Source of the DNA: JAWKWH01 sp963669415
GTDB taxonomy: Bacteria > Pseudomonadota > Alphaproteobacteria > Rhizobiales > Rhizobiaceae
Direction of reading: 5' to 3'
Assembly (NCBI GenBank): GCA_963669415.2
Contig: CAXXPS010000001.1
Span: 930,001-994,000, forward strand
Length of the DNA stretch: 64,000 bases
The position numbers and the translations under genes were made by a program. The notes beneath the pieces were generated by a model that had not been told where the DNA came from, made no database searches, and saw only the letters and a program-made list of their open reading frames with translations. Below, piece after piece: positions 1 to 8,344 of the stretch. Position 1 is the stretch's first letter. Each line of letters starts with the position of its first letter.

Positions 1-2
1 CA

Positions 3-473
3 GGTACCATTCCACCAAACCCGGCCGACTTATTGTCTTCACCAAAGATGGGTTTGTTGATCAGTTCCTGCCTCGAACCCTATGACATGATTATATTTGA
101 CGGACCACCGATTGTTGGCCTCGCCGATGCACCAATTTTATCCCGGACGATTGAGACCACAGTGATGGTAGTATCTGCCAACCAAGTGACACGCAAATCG
201 GCTCGTGCGGCGCTCAAACGATTGAAATCAGCCGGTGGCGTGGTTGCAGGAGCGGTATTCTCAAAATTCGAAGTCAACCGCTTTGAGTACAATTACACAT
301 ATAAGTATATGTCCTACCAGTACCACACTTATGGCAATGATAAACCGCTATTGACCGATGAGAGCGGTGAACAACCGGGAAAAGGCAGTGCTTCGACGCT
401 TCTTCAATCGATTGGTGCTAATTTGCGTGATATTTCTAACCGCGCCAATCGTTTTCTCTACCGCAATCAGTAA
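3..473 (+). CDS. Tyrosine-protein kinase / polysaccharide co-polymerase (Wzc type), C-terminal end, partial
   Basis: This is the C-terminal part of a bacterial tyrosine kinase that controls chain length and export of an exopolysaccharide at the inner membrane. The frame is open to the left window edge and reads G-T-I-P-P-N-P-A-D-L-L before the first possible start at 33, the family motif that precedes the ATPase core. Next comes Y-D-M-I-I-F-D-G-P-P, the second Walker motif with its Asp. Near position 270-330 lies a cluster of seven tyrosines (F-E-Y-N-Y-T-Y-K-Y-M-S-Y-Q-Y), the usual autophosphorylation tail. The P-loop and membrane domain are outside the window. The next gene begins inside this one, about 116 bases before its stop. 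Confidence 0.88.
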   Translation, partial: GTIPPNPADLLSSPKMGLLISSCLEPYDMIIFDGPPIVGLADAPILSRTIETTVMVVSANQVTRKSARAALKRLKSAGGVVAGAVFSKFEVNRFEYNYTYKYMSYQYHTYGNDKPLLTDESGEQPGKGSASTLLQSIGANLRDISNRANRFLYRNQ

Positions 474-1623
474 TTATCTGAAGCAGACAACCCCAAGTTT
501 AGCGATCGCCGTCAATCCGTTTCACAACGATGCACTTGTCGGAGATGTCGTCACCAGGCTGTCCGAGCCTGAGGCAAAAGACAATCTCGAACAGATTAGA
601 TCCGCCGCACACAAAATTACCAAATACGCTCCGACAGATGCTCGGGGCTACAGTTTGATGGGTGAGACGTATCTTATTGCTGGCGAGCACGCGCGGGCGA
701 AGAAGCTATTCAATACCGCGTTGCGGTTCTCCAAAACGGAGGTCAATGCACTTCGGCGCAGCCTCGGATATTTGCTGCAAGACGGCGACTTCACTGGTGC
801 GCTTGACCGGCTGGATTTGGTCTCCAGGCGCTGGCCCCAACGCTTTGACCTGTTTGCTAGTTCAATCCCCGTCATTCTTAGCGAACCCGAGGGATATGAG
901 CGCGCGGTTGAAGTGTTAAGTCAAAATCCACCTTGGCGTCGGCGTTTCTTTTCTTCACTCAATCGAGATGTACAAACCCTTGATCTTGCCTATCGGTTAC
1001 ATCTCGACCTACATGGCGCCGTTGGCGAAATCAGTCCCATAGAAACCGGTCAAACCATGAGGGCGCTGATCCGGGTAAAGCGTTACAATCTCGCCCACCG
1101 ACTTTTCCTGTTCACCCAAACACAAGAAGATGAGCCCAATAGCGGCTATGTTTTCAACTCCGCATTCCGCGTGCAGCCAAGCGGTAGACCATTTGATTGG
1201 ACAGTACGCGAGGACGCGGCAGCAAAGGTCCACTGGTCGGGGGGCGCCGGAAACCAATCCGGGAAGCTGCGCATTCGTTTCTTTGGCAAACCGGTCAAGA
1301 CAGTCGGTGTTAGTCAATATCTGCGGCTGCCGCCAGGTGATTTCTCGTTGAGTGTCTCATTCAGCGGTCAAAGGCTTGTCCTGTCCAAAGGCCTCTACTT
1401 GGTGTTGAGGTGCATCGACCCGCGTTCCGAAGTCGTGCGTGTCCCATTTCCAGAAGCATCATTGGTCAACGACGTATTGACTGAGAGCTTCCGCGTCAAT
1501 GAAGGCGAATGCGGATTGTTCCAGATCCTCATGGACACCGATCTGGTCGCCGAGAGCTTTCGTTATCGCTATGAGGGCGTGCTGGATTTGCTCGAGGTCC
1601 GCATAGATCGCTCTGAATCATGA
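358..1623 (+). CDS. TPR-containing membrane-anchored protein of the polysaccharide cluster
   Basis: Predicted 421-residue protein of unknown specific role. Residues about 19-36 form one hydrophobic anchor (LICVIFLTAP-type), followed by an exported domain. Residues about 60-180 are helical with TPR-like character (YSLMGETYLIAGEHARAKKLF). The C-terminal half looks beta-rich. The start at 358 overlaps the kinase gene by 116 bases. The overlap is probably real because the only membrane segment is encoded inside it; a shorter start would lose it. The gene ends in an ATGA overlap with the O-antigen ligase gene, so the two should be co-translated. Its place between a Wzc-type kinase and a ligase suggests a part in assembly or export of the polymer. 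Confidence 0.75.
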   Translation: MRAVNNREKAVLRRFFNRLVLICVIFLTAPIVFSTAISNYLKQTTPSLAIAVNPFHNDALVGDVVTRLSEPEAKDNLEQIRSAAHKITKYAPTDARGYSLMGETYLIAGEHARAKKLFNTALRFSKTEVNALRRSLGYLLQDGDFTGALDRLDLVSRRWPQRFDLFASSIPVILSEPEGYERAVEVLSQNPPWRRRFFSSLNRDVQTLDLAYRLHLDLHGAVGEISPIETGQTMRALIRVKRYNLAHRLFLFTQTQEDEPNSGYVFNSAFRVQPSGRPFDWTVREDAAAKVHWSGGAGNQSGKLRIRFFGKPVKTVGVSQYLRLPPGDFSLSVSFSGQRLVLSKGLYLVLRCIDPRSEVVRVPFPEASLVNDVLTESFRVNEGECGLFQILMDTDLVAESFRYRYEGVLDLLEVRIDRSES

Positions 1624-2912
1624 GGTATCTACCTCAGATGGGCGACAAATTTGTCATCGGCTTGGCGGTGTTGGTTGGCATCGTTGCAGGTGGTAATTCG
1701 GCACCGTCCTATTTTGTCGACGGACTGCTTCAACTGCTAGTCGTTTTCGTTTCCGGCTTTGTTATTTGGCACAATGCGGAAGAGCGATTGGACCGGCGCG
1801 TTACATTTCTTGTGTTGGCTGCGATAGCTGTTGTGTTGCTACAACTTGTGCCGTTGCCCACTGAATGGCTCAATTCGCAGCAAGGAATTGTGGCGGCAGC
1901 AGGGATCGACATTGAATCCAGCATGCGGCCAATCAGCCTGAATATTGGCCGCACGCTCGAAGTGTTGGCATGGGTGTTGTCGCTATCACTCTTGCTGGTT
2001 GCTATCTCCAAGATTGGTTTCAACGAGGCTTACGGGCTCGTACCGATATTTCTGATCGGCGTCGTGTGCCACATGATGGCTGGTATCGTGCAATATTCTT
2101 CCGCTTCCACACAGGTTGCTGAGAATATGCTCGGTTTTACCTTCCGGGCGGGAATGTTTGCAAATGCAAACCACTTTTCGGCGTTGATGTTCATTTCCAT
2201 TCCGCTGGCCTTTGCGTACTTTTACGACCGGCGCCGTCTATCGTTGTTCCTGATCTATCTGGTGGCTGTTCTTCTGGTGCTGCTTGCAGTTGGTTCGCGA
2301 GCCGGCGTCATGATTGGTTTTGCAATTACGCTTCTTTCGACGCTGATCCTGTTTCGTCGAGGCGTTTTTGGTACGTTGTCTCTGCTGCTTGGCTCAGCGG
2401 TAATGGGGGTCTACGGGATTGGGCTGTGGGCTCGTATTTCGCAAGAGGGATTGCAACAAGGAGCGCGTGAAACCTTCGCGCTTACAACGGTTGAGGGTAT
2501 TTGGGATAATCTCTTGGTTGGGGTCGGCTACGGTAATTTTGTCGATGCCTACAGATCATATGAAAGTACGGAGGATATTCTAAATTACTATGCGAACCAC
2601 GCCCACAACGATTTCCTTGAACTGCTGTTTGAAGGCGGATTGCCTGCGGCCGTATTAATGCTCCTGTTTGTTGTCGTCTTTTTTAAGCGTATTGCCGAAA
2701 CAATTCGTTTGCCTGTTCACTATGCCTGCTCTCTTTCATTGCTTTTTTTGCTTCTGCATTCGGTCGTTGATTACCCGCTAAGAACTATGGCGATCTCGAT
2801 ATCATTCTGCATGATGTTGGCCATATTGTTCCACCGGGGTCTACCCGCCGAAAATCCCGACCGCGATCGCGATAACGGACCCGAAATTCTTCAGGCAGAA
2901 GAGCCGGTTTAG
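1620..2912 (+). CDS. O-antigen ligase / Wzy-type polymerase family membrane protein
   Basis: A 430-residue polytopic protein with about ten hydrophobic segments along its length and a large periplasmic loop around residues 265-320 (VGVGYGNFVDAY, then YANHAHNDFLELLFEGG). The N-H-A-H-N-D-F-L-E motif is the signature of the Wzy_C/O-antigen ligase family, which transfers or polymerises undecaprenyl-linked glycans on the periplasmic face of the inner membrane. The start codon overlaps the stop of the preceding TPR gene (ATGA). Whether it polymerises or ligates cannot be told from sequence. A second, unrelated Wzy-like protein is encoded at 17785-19059, so this one may act as ligase. Confidence 0.85.
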   Translation: MRYLPQMGDKFVIGLAVLVGIVAGGNSAPSYFVDGLLQLLVVFVSGFVIWHNAEERLDRRVTFLVLAAIAVVLLQLVPLPTEWLNSQQGIVAAAGIDIESSMRPISLNIGRTLEVLAWVLSLSLLLVAISKIGFNEAYGLVPIFLIGVVCHMMAGIVQYSSASTQVAENMLGFTFRAGMFANANHFSALMFISIPLAFAYFYDRRRLSLFLIYLVAVLLVLLAVGSRAGVMIGFAITLLSTLILFRRGVFGTLSLLLGSAVMGVYGIGLWARISQEGLQQGARETFALTTVEGIWDNLLVGVGYGNFVDAYRSYESTEDILNYYANHAHNDFLELLFEGGLPAAVLMLLFVVVFFKRIAETIRLPVHYACSLSLLFLLLHSVVDYPLRTMAISISFCMMLAILFHRGLPAENPDRDRDNGPEILQAEEPV

Positions 2913-3705
2913 AGAGCTGCATTCAAGACATTTGTGCCCGTAATAAATCTGCGATTCGATCTGTGAGTGGATTTCAGATTGAAAAAGTACGCACCGATCC
3001 TGGTGTCTTCGCCGGATCGCCAGTTATGGCCAACCAGGATACTACGCATCAGGAATTCAGGTCGCGGATCGCATGGATGAATTCACCGCGCATTCTCGGA
3101 TGAGGATTGGATTTCAGCTCACATGACATCAGGTTTCTTGTCTGACGACGCAGAGGATAGATATCGAATTTCGTTCCTGCGACTCCACCAGCTAACGTAT
3201 AGTCTGCCGAATCTGGCCGTGGGCACGTCACCGCGCCGTTCTGCTCGTCGCAACAACTGAGAACTCTTAACTTTCAGTTTCCCGCCGGGAAGTCTGAGTT
3301 TGACGTACACCATCACGCGACTCTCTATGCGAGCCATTACTGACGCTACTTATCAAGCAACGGGCCTGCTCCCAATTCGGGAACTCAAACAGGCTTTCGA
3401 AGGGATCATACAGCTGTACCGGTGTTTGTGATACGCCGTTTTCCTTCACATTTTGTGTTGTTTTATTATGCATTGCTATGTCCATATTTACAATTACATT
3501 GCATTAAAGTGTTAATCTTAAATATTTGTTTACCTCGGTTAATTCATTCGAAAATCATAATCGAATGCACTCCGGGATAGCTGGCCGCAGAGGTTGGAAT
3601 TCCTGCAAGTGTTGCACTATCGTAGATTGCTCTGCGCTGATTTGTTGAATTGCCCAACCGGAAGATTTTGAGATGCAAATCCATGACAGCGCAAACCGGA
3701 GTAGC
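2913..3705. other. Intergenic stretch without a supported gene
   Basis: About 790 bases with only short open frames and no recognisable family on either strand. The right half (3440-3560) is AT-rich and could hold a promoter for the GT28-like gene. It contains an inverted repeat, CATTCGA / TCGAATG, with a 9-base spacer (3545-3567), which may be an operator. Confidence 0.4.
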
Positions 3706-4866
3706 ATGCCTGATCGTCCCATCGTAATGTTTTATGTCCAGCACCTGTTCGGCATTGGGCACGTCTTTCGCGCCACGCGAATTGCCAAGGCACTTGTTGA
3801 AGCCCGGTGCGAAACCCACTTGGTTTGGGGAGGAACAACAGTACCTAACCTCGACTTTACCGGGATGAATTTGCATCGATTGTCACCGGTTCGTTCACTA
3901 GACGAATCCTTCAGTCAGCTGGTTCATGCCGACGGGAAGGAATTTACGCGAAATGATGAAGGCCTGCGGTGTGATCAATTGTTGTCGCTGTTCGAAACCA
4001 TTCAGCCCGACATTCTGATTACGGAAGCCTATCCATTCGGTCGCCGCCAAATGCGCTTTGAACTGATCCCCCTGATAACTGCGGCAGGAAACCGGTCAGT
4101 TCCGCCGCTTATTGTTTCGTCAATCCGGGATATCATGCAGGAAGGCCGAAAACCTGTCCGCGTTGAAGAGGCACTTGGTGCGGTGCAGGACCATTACGAC
4201 TTGGTTCTGGTCCATGGAGATCCGGCACTGGCTCGCATTGAGGATACACTGCAAGGTGCGGGCGAGATCCAAGATTACTTCCGTTATTCGGGTTTGGTCG
4301 CCCCTGATTTCCCATCAAAATCTTCTGTCGCATCAGAGCGGGCGTGTGATGTCCTCGTTTCTTCCGGAGGTGGCGCGACAGGGTACGCCCTGCTGGAGTT
4401 GGCGATGAAGGCAATGCCGCTCTGCAGGCGGTTTCCTGCCAATTGGCGCTTTGTTGCCGGAACAGAGATGCCAATGGAGAAATTTGAGAGATTGCAACAA
4501 CTTTGCCCTCAACACGCTTCGCTTGAACGATATATCGGGGATATGGTTGCTGCGATGGCCAGGTCGAAGGTTTCGGTGTCGCGCGCTGGCTATAACACCG
4601 TCGGCGATGTCCTTCGCGCCGGTCCGACCAGCATCCTGATTCCATTTACAGGCGGACGAGAAACCGAACAGTTGCGGCGTGCTGAATTGATGCAAGAGCG
4701 AGGCATTGCAACAATGCTCGATGAAACAACCTTGACCCCGGCCCGTTTGGCCGCCGCGATCGACAACGCATTGTCGCCGGAGGGACGGCACTCCGGTCTC
4801 AAGCTGGATGGTGCCACTGAGAGCGCCAAAATATTGTTGGAAGAATTCTCGAGATTTCGCAATTGA
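3706..4866 (+). CDS. Predicted glycosyltransferase (GT28/MurG-like, COG4671 type)
   Basis: A GT-B-fold nucleotide-sugar transferase of about 386 residues, probably cytoplasmic. The N-terminus reads M-P-D-R-P-I-V-M-F-Y-V-Q-H-L-F-G-I-G-H, the glycine-rich first loop of MurG-like enzymes. The C-terminal half carries VLVSSGGGATGYALLELA and then VSRAGYNTVGDVLRAGPTS, the donor-binding region of the GT28 C-terminal domain. The start at 3706 is preferred over 3673 because GGAG lies four bases upstream and the conserved core begins at once; the longer form adds eleven residues. It stands alone on the + strand, after the ligase gene and separated from it by an empty stretch. The acceptor is unknown. 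Confidence 0.8.
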   Translation: MPDRPIVMFYVQHLFGIGHVFRATRIAKALVEARCETHLVWGGTTVPNLDFTGMNLHRLSPVRSLDESFSQLVHADGKEFTRNDEGLRCDQLLSLFETIQPDILITEAYPFGRRQMRFELIPLITAAGNRSVPPLIVSSIRDIMQEGRKPVRVEEALGAVQDHYDLVLVHGDPALARIEDTLQGAGEIQDYFRYSGLVAPDFPSKSSVASERACDVLVSSGGGATGYALLELAMKAMPLCRRFPANWRFVAGTEMPMEKFERLQQLCPQHASLERYIGDMVAAMARSKVSVSRAGYNTVGDVLRAGPTSILIPFTGGRETEQLRRAELMQERGIATMLDETTLTPARLAAAIDNALSPEGRHSGLKLDGATESAKILLEEFSRFRN

Positions 4867-5818
4867 AGACAATGACAAAGGGATCATGCTTGCAGGATCA
4901 TTTCAACTGAGCGATCAAAAATGAAACCGCCAAGGGTCTCCTCCTTCATTCTTCATCTGCGTGAGAATGATTGACAAAATTGCCGAATGTGCGAGCGGTG
5001 TTATTTGAAAGAAGCCTGGCAGCGGTGCACCCGACCGCTTGTCTTAAAACTAGGCGGTGGAGCACAGCCGGCTTTTCGATCAGACGAAAATATTGCTGCC
5101 CCGATGCAGGACATTGTCTTTGTTGCCATCAAGAATGGTGAAATCGCACTGGGAGCCGGTCAATGGGGTTACGGTGCGCCGTAAAAGGCTGAAATGCCCC
5201 CGCTGCCGAGCATTCAACGTCCAAGCGAAAGCCGTTCACAGCGGTCTCATCGCCGGTAATGACCAAACTTGGGGACGTTGTCAGATCCTCGCAAGCGGCT
5301 GTTAAGTCTGGGTTGAAACAGTTCGCGGAACGGAACAGTCATATTGCGTTACCCTGCCGAGACTTGAAACATTTCCTTTGCCGGAGGATGCGCCAAGAAC
5401 CACTAACCTGGTGTTATCAGTTGTGCTGTTTTGACCCTGGCATCCCCCAATCTTCAGCAATTGGGCGGCTCGACCTTCGTGTGCCGCCTATACTGAAGTC
5501 ACGAACGTACTATGATCGGCTCAATCCGGATTTTGACTAAACTGCCTGCCTACGGCTTTTGTCAATCAATCGTGCTCGTGAATTGGGATGTAGGGCGATC
5601 AGCAACCGATCAACGATTAGACCGCAATGGTCCCGGACCGATCGAACCGGTTCAGCCACTGCCGGCAATCCATTAGCCGCGACTTTGGTATCTATTACGT
5701 TTTCTGGTGATGAGATCTGCACATTGTGGATGTGATTGTGCGGGTTATCAGAGGTTTGCCCGCGAAGTGTATCCTTAAGTGGCTAGCCGAAGCTCAATTT
5801 TCGGGACAGTTCTGATAG
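4867..5818. other. Long stretch without an intact gene, perhaps decayed coding sequence
   Basis: About 950 bases between the glycosyltransferase and the XRE gene. Several frames are open for 60-90 codons, and on the - strand a run around 5100-5300 reads like protein but is interrupted by stops and frame changes. No family could be named. Its position beside a recombinase fits gene decay after insertion. One copy of a 16-base inverted repeat lies at 5744-5759. Confidence 0.35.
5744..5759 (+). repeat. 16-base inverted repeat, left copy
   Basis: GTTATCAGAGGTTTGC, whose exact reverse complement occurs at 30046-30061. The left copy lies about 380 bases before the tyrosine recombinase gene. A match of this length is expected about once by chance in a window of this size, so its meaning is open. 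Confidence 0.4.
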
Positions 5819-6067
5819 CTATTTTCGATGTAGGCGCACGCCGGGACCGTCTTCCGGTGAACCTATAAACTCGATACCAGCGGCTTCCAGCGTCATTTTC
5901 ACGAGCTTGAGCGTGGAAGTGTGACTGGCAGGTTGTTCATTGGTTTGCTCCATTCGATTCACTGTCTGGATGCCAACGCCTGCCTCTTTAGACAATCGTT
6001 CAGCCGACCACCGCAGCGCAGCTCGTGCTGACCGAATCTGCATCCCTGTAATCATCTTGCTTGACAC
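5819..6067 (-). CDS. Small XRE-family helix-turn-helix regulator
   Basis: An 82-residue DNA-binding protein. Residues about 8-60 form a Cro/C1-type helix-turn-helix: QIRSARAALRWSAERLSKEAGV, then GIQTVNRMEQ as recognition helix. The tail FIGSPEDGPGVRLHRK is typical of short alphaproteobacterial XRE proteins that end with a glycine-rich segment. It is divergent from the tyrosine recombinase gene with only about 70 AT-rich bases between. Those bases carry paired TACC/GGTA half-sites, so it plausibly represses itself and the recombinase. The combination resembles the control region of an integrative element, but no other element genes are intact here. Confidence 0.85.
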   Translation of the reverse strand: MSSKMITGMQIRSARAALRWSAERLSKEAGVGIQTVNRMEQTNEQPASHTSTLKLVKMTLEAAGIEFIGSPEDGPGVRLHRK

Positions 6068-6072
6068 GCATT

Positions 6073-6117
6073 GGTAAAATCAATACCTTTTGATATAAAT
6101 AATACCATATTGGGGTA
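6073..6117. promoter_or_regulatory. Paired TACC/GGTA sites in the XRE-recombinase divergent promoter region
   Basis: Two four-base inverted half-site pairs share the same 7-base spacing: GGTA (6073-6076) with TACC (6084-6087), and TACC (6103-6106) with GGTA (6114-6117). They lie between divergent start codons in AT-rich sequence, where operators for the XRE protein would be expected. The half-sites are short, so the call is tentative. Confidence 0.3.
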
Positions 6118-6136
6118 ATTAGCTCTACATCCTGTC

Positions 6137-7045
6137 ATGTATGAATTTGAACATAAAAGCTGGCGGCAGGCCATCCTTTTGCTCGACGGAGCCTATTCAC
6201 CGCATACGCTCCGTGGCTACCACACTGATCTCCGGATATTCGAAGCTTGGTGCAACAACAACCATCGTCAGATGCTACCCGCCGATCCGGAAACCGTCAT
6301 CGATTTCATCGGTGACCAGGCGCTGATAATTTGCCCCAACTCGATCCGGCGGAGGCTTGTTGCGATCAAGCGTTTACATGCACTCTACGGGCAAACTGAT
6401 CCGACGACATCGGAATGGGTGCGCTTGGCGATTCGGCGCATAAAGCGCCAGAAACCGATGCGCCCGAAACAGGCGCATGCGCTCACCGCGACACTACGAG
6501 ACAGACTAATAGCCTCCTGTCCCGACACGATGATAGGGTTGCGAAATCAGGCAATGATCGCACTCGGCTATGACACGCTGTGCCGGCGGTCGGAATTAGT
6601 CGCGCTGCGCGTCGAGCATATCGATCCAATTCCGACCGGTGGCGCCAAGGTACTGGTACGTCGTGCGAAAAGCGACCCATTCGGAAGAGGACGCTATGCG
6701 TCGCTCTCCCTTAAGGGCCTATCGATTGTTCGGAGATGGACCGATGCAGCCGGCCTTGTTGAAGGCCCGCTTATGCGGATCGTTTACCAGCAGAAAGCTG
6801 GCAAGCGGTCGATCGGACCCGACCAGGTCGGAAGGATATTGAAGGAAGTAGCCAGGAACGCCGGTGTCGAACCGGCCATCGAACGAGGCCTATCCGGCCA
6901 TTCCATGCGCGTAGGCGCTGCGCAGGATCTGATCGTTCAGGGTCGGAATGTTCTGCAGATCATGCACGCAGGTGGCTGGAAATCGACAAATGTCGTCAGT
7001 CGATATTGTGAGGGCGCTGATCTAAATGTTTGGAGTCCGCAATAG
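6137..7045 (+). CDS. Tyrosine recombinase / phage-type integrase
   Basis: A 302-residue site-specific recombinase. Residues 1-110 are the SAM-like core-binding domain (SPHTLRGYHTDLRIFEAWC). The catalytic set is complete: Arg in TLCRRSEL (about R150), Lys in RRAKSD (about K177), H255-x-x-R258 in GHSMRVG, Trp in the GGWKS motif (about W281), and Tyr in SRYCE (about Y290). It therefore looks functional. It lies divergent to an XRE regulator, between the + strand and - strand halves of the polysaccharide locus. It is not next to a tRNA. It may belong to a small resident element or act as an invertase; its target site is not identifiable from the sequence alone. Confidence 0.9.
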   Translation: MYEFEHKSWRQAILLLDGAYSPHTLRGYHTDLRIFEAWCNNNHRQMLPADPETVIDFIGDQALIICPNSIRRRLVAIKRLHALYGQTDPTTSEWVRLAIRRIKRQKPMRPKQAHALTATLRDRLIASCPDTMIGLRNQAMIALGYDTLCRRSELVALRVEHIDPIPTGGAKVLVRRAKSDPFGRGRYASLSLKGLSIVRRWTDAAGLVEGPLMRIVYQQKAGKRSIGPDQVGRILKEVARNAGVEPAIERGLSGHSMRVGAAQDLIVQGRNVLQIMHAGGWKSTNVVSRYCEGADLNVWSPQ

Positions 7046-7102
7046 TGTGAGTTCACACTGCAACAGTCTGGATTAGTGGGGTTCGCAGCTAGCTCTGATT
7101 GT

Positions 7103-8341
7103 TCAATCAGCCTGAGAATTACCCGTTTTCTCAAGAAGCTCGAGCATGTTCAGCGCTAGCGTGCGACGGTCATACTTGGTCGCCGACCTGATGCCGTTAC
7201 GCCTGAATGATGCAAACGACTTCGGATTCGCCTTCATCCATTTCAGCTTTTCGCAGAGATCATCCGCATCCTCCGGAACAAACGTCAAGCCAACCTTTTC
7301 CTCATCGACGATTTCGGCGGATTCGCCGGCAACGCCGTGCAGGACGGGAATTCCCATACCCATGCACTCAAACAGTTTCGAGGGAATGACCGACAGAAAC
7401 AGTTCGCTGCGCTTCAGATGGATAATCGAAACATCGAGCAAGGACCAGTATCGAACGACCTCCTCCTTGGCGACAGTGTCGATAAAGGCAATGTTCTTCA
7501 AGCCACGCTCTTTTGCATCCGAAACAAGTTTAGCCTTGTTCGCCCCATCGCCGAGAAGCAGGAAGTGAAATTCGTCGCCTCCCCGCATGTTCTGCATTTT
7601 CTCCGCAGCATCAAGGATCGTGTCGAGTGCGTGCGCTAAACCATGTGTACCGATATATCCGGCAACAAACTTCCCATCCAATCCAAGCGTCCGGACAAGC
7701 TCAGCATCCTTGTCTTGATGTTTGAAACGGCTGGTGTCGACGCCGTTGGTGACAACCGAAATTTTGCCTGGATCTATGCCCCGCGATGCCAGATTCCTGC
7801 AAAACGCATTTGTTACCGATACGATGATCTTTGCATTTCGATAGAGAAACAACTCAAGTCGTTCGAGCCAGTTAAGCATCTTGGCATGTTTCATCGCGCC
7901 GACAGCACGGATGGATTCCGGCCAGAGATCGCGAAGCTCAAATACGTAGGGAATTCGCTTCATCCGGCTCGTAAGATATGCCGCGCAGGGAGTGAACAAC
8001 TGCGGTGAAGTTCCGACAACGATGTCCACCTTCTTCACGGCAATCGCCGCGATTGTTCCGCTAACCATGAAGCTGGCATAGTCGATTATTCGCCGCACGA
8101 AACCCTCATTCGCGGTGATGTACGTCCATACTCGAACGACGCGAATTCCAGACATTTCCTCTTCTTGCCACAGTCGATTGCGGTAGCCATCAAACACTTT
8201 ACCTTTTGGAAAATTTGGTACACCTGTCACCACTGTGACCTGGTGTCCAGCGGCTGCCCATTCGCGGCAATGCTCAAATGTTCGGCTTGCGGGAGCATTG
8301 ACTTCAGGCGGAAAGTTGTCGGTGAAAAAGAGGATATGCAA
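7103..8341 (-). CDS. Glycosyltransferase family 4 (WbuB-like)
   Basis: A 412-residue retaining GT-B enzyme that adds a sugar to the lipid-linked oligosaccharide at the cytoplasmic face of the membrane. The N-terminus MHILFFTDNFPPEVNAPASR and the following HCREWAAAGHQVTVVT are typical of WbuB/WcaI-type transferases. The C-terminal half has FVAGYIGTHGLAHALD, FLLLGDGANK and the E-x7-E region IPSKLFECMGMGIPVL. It is the last gene of the long leftward operon and starts three bases after the heparinase-family gene ends, so the two are surely co-transcribed. WbuB proteins often transfer an acetamido sugar such as FucNAc; the donor here is not provable. Confidence 0.88.
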   Translation of the reverse strand: MHILFFTDNFPPEVNAPASRTFEHCREWAAAGHQVTVVTGVPNFPKGKVFDGYRNRLWQEEEMSGIRVVRVWTYITANEGFVRRIIDYASFMVSGTIAAIAVKKVDIVVGTSPQLFTPCAAYLTSRMKRIPYVFELRDLWPESIRAVGAMKHAKMLNWLERLELFLYRNAKIIVSVTNAFCRNLASRGIDPGKISVVTNGVDTSRFKHQDKDAELVRTLGLDGKFVAGYIGTHGLAHALDTILDAAEKMQNMRGGDEFHFLLLGDGANKAKLVSDAKERGLKNIAFIDTVAKEEVVRYWSLLDVSIIHLKRSELFLSVIPSKLFECMGMGIPVLHGVAGESAEIVDEEKVGLTFVPEDADDLCEKLKWMKANPKSFASFRRNGIRSATKYDRRTLALNMLELLEKTGNSQAD

Positions 8342-8344
8342 AGA

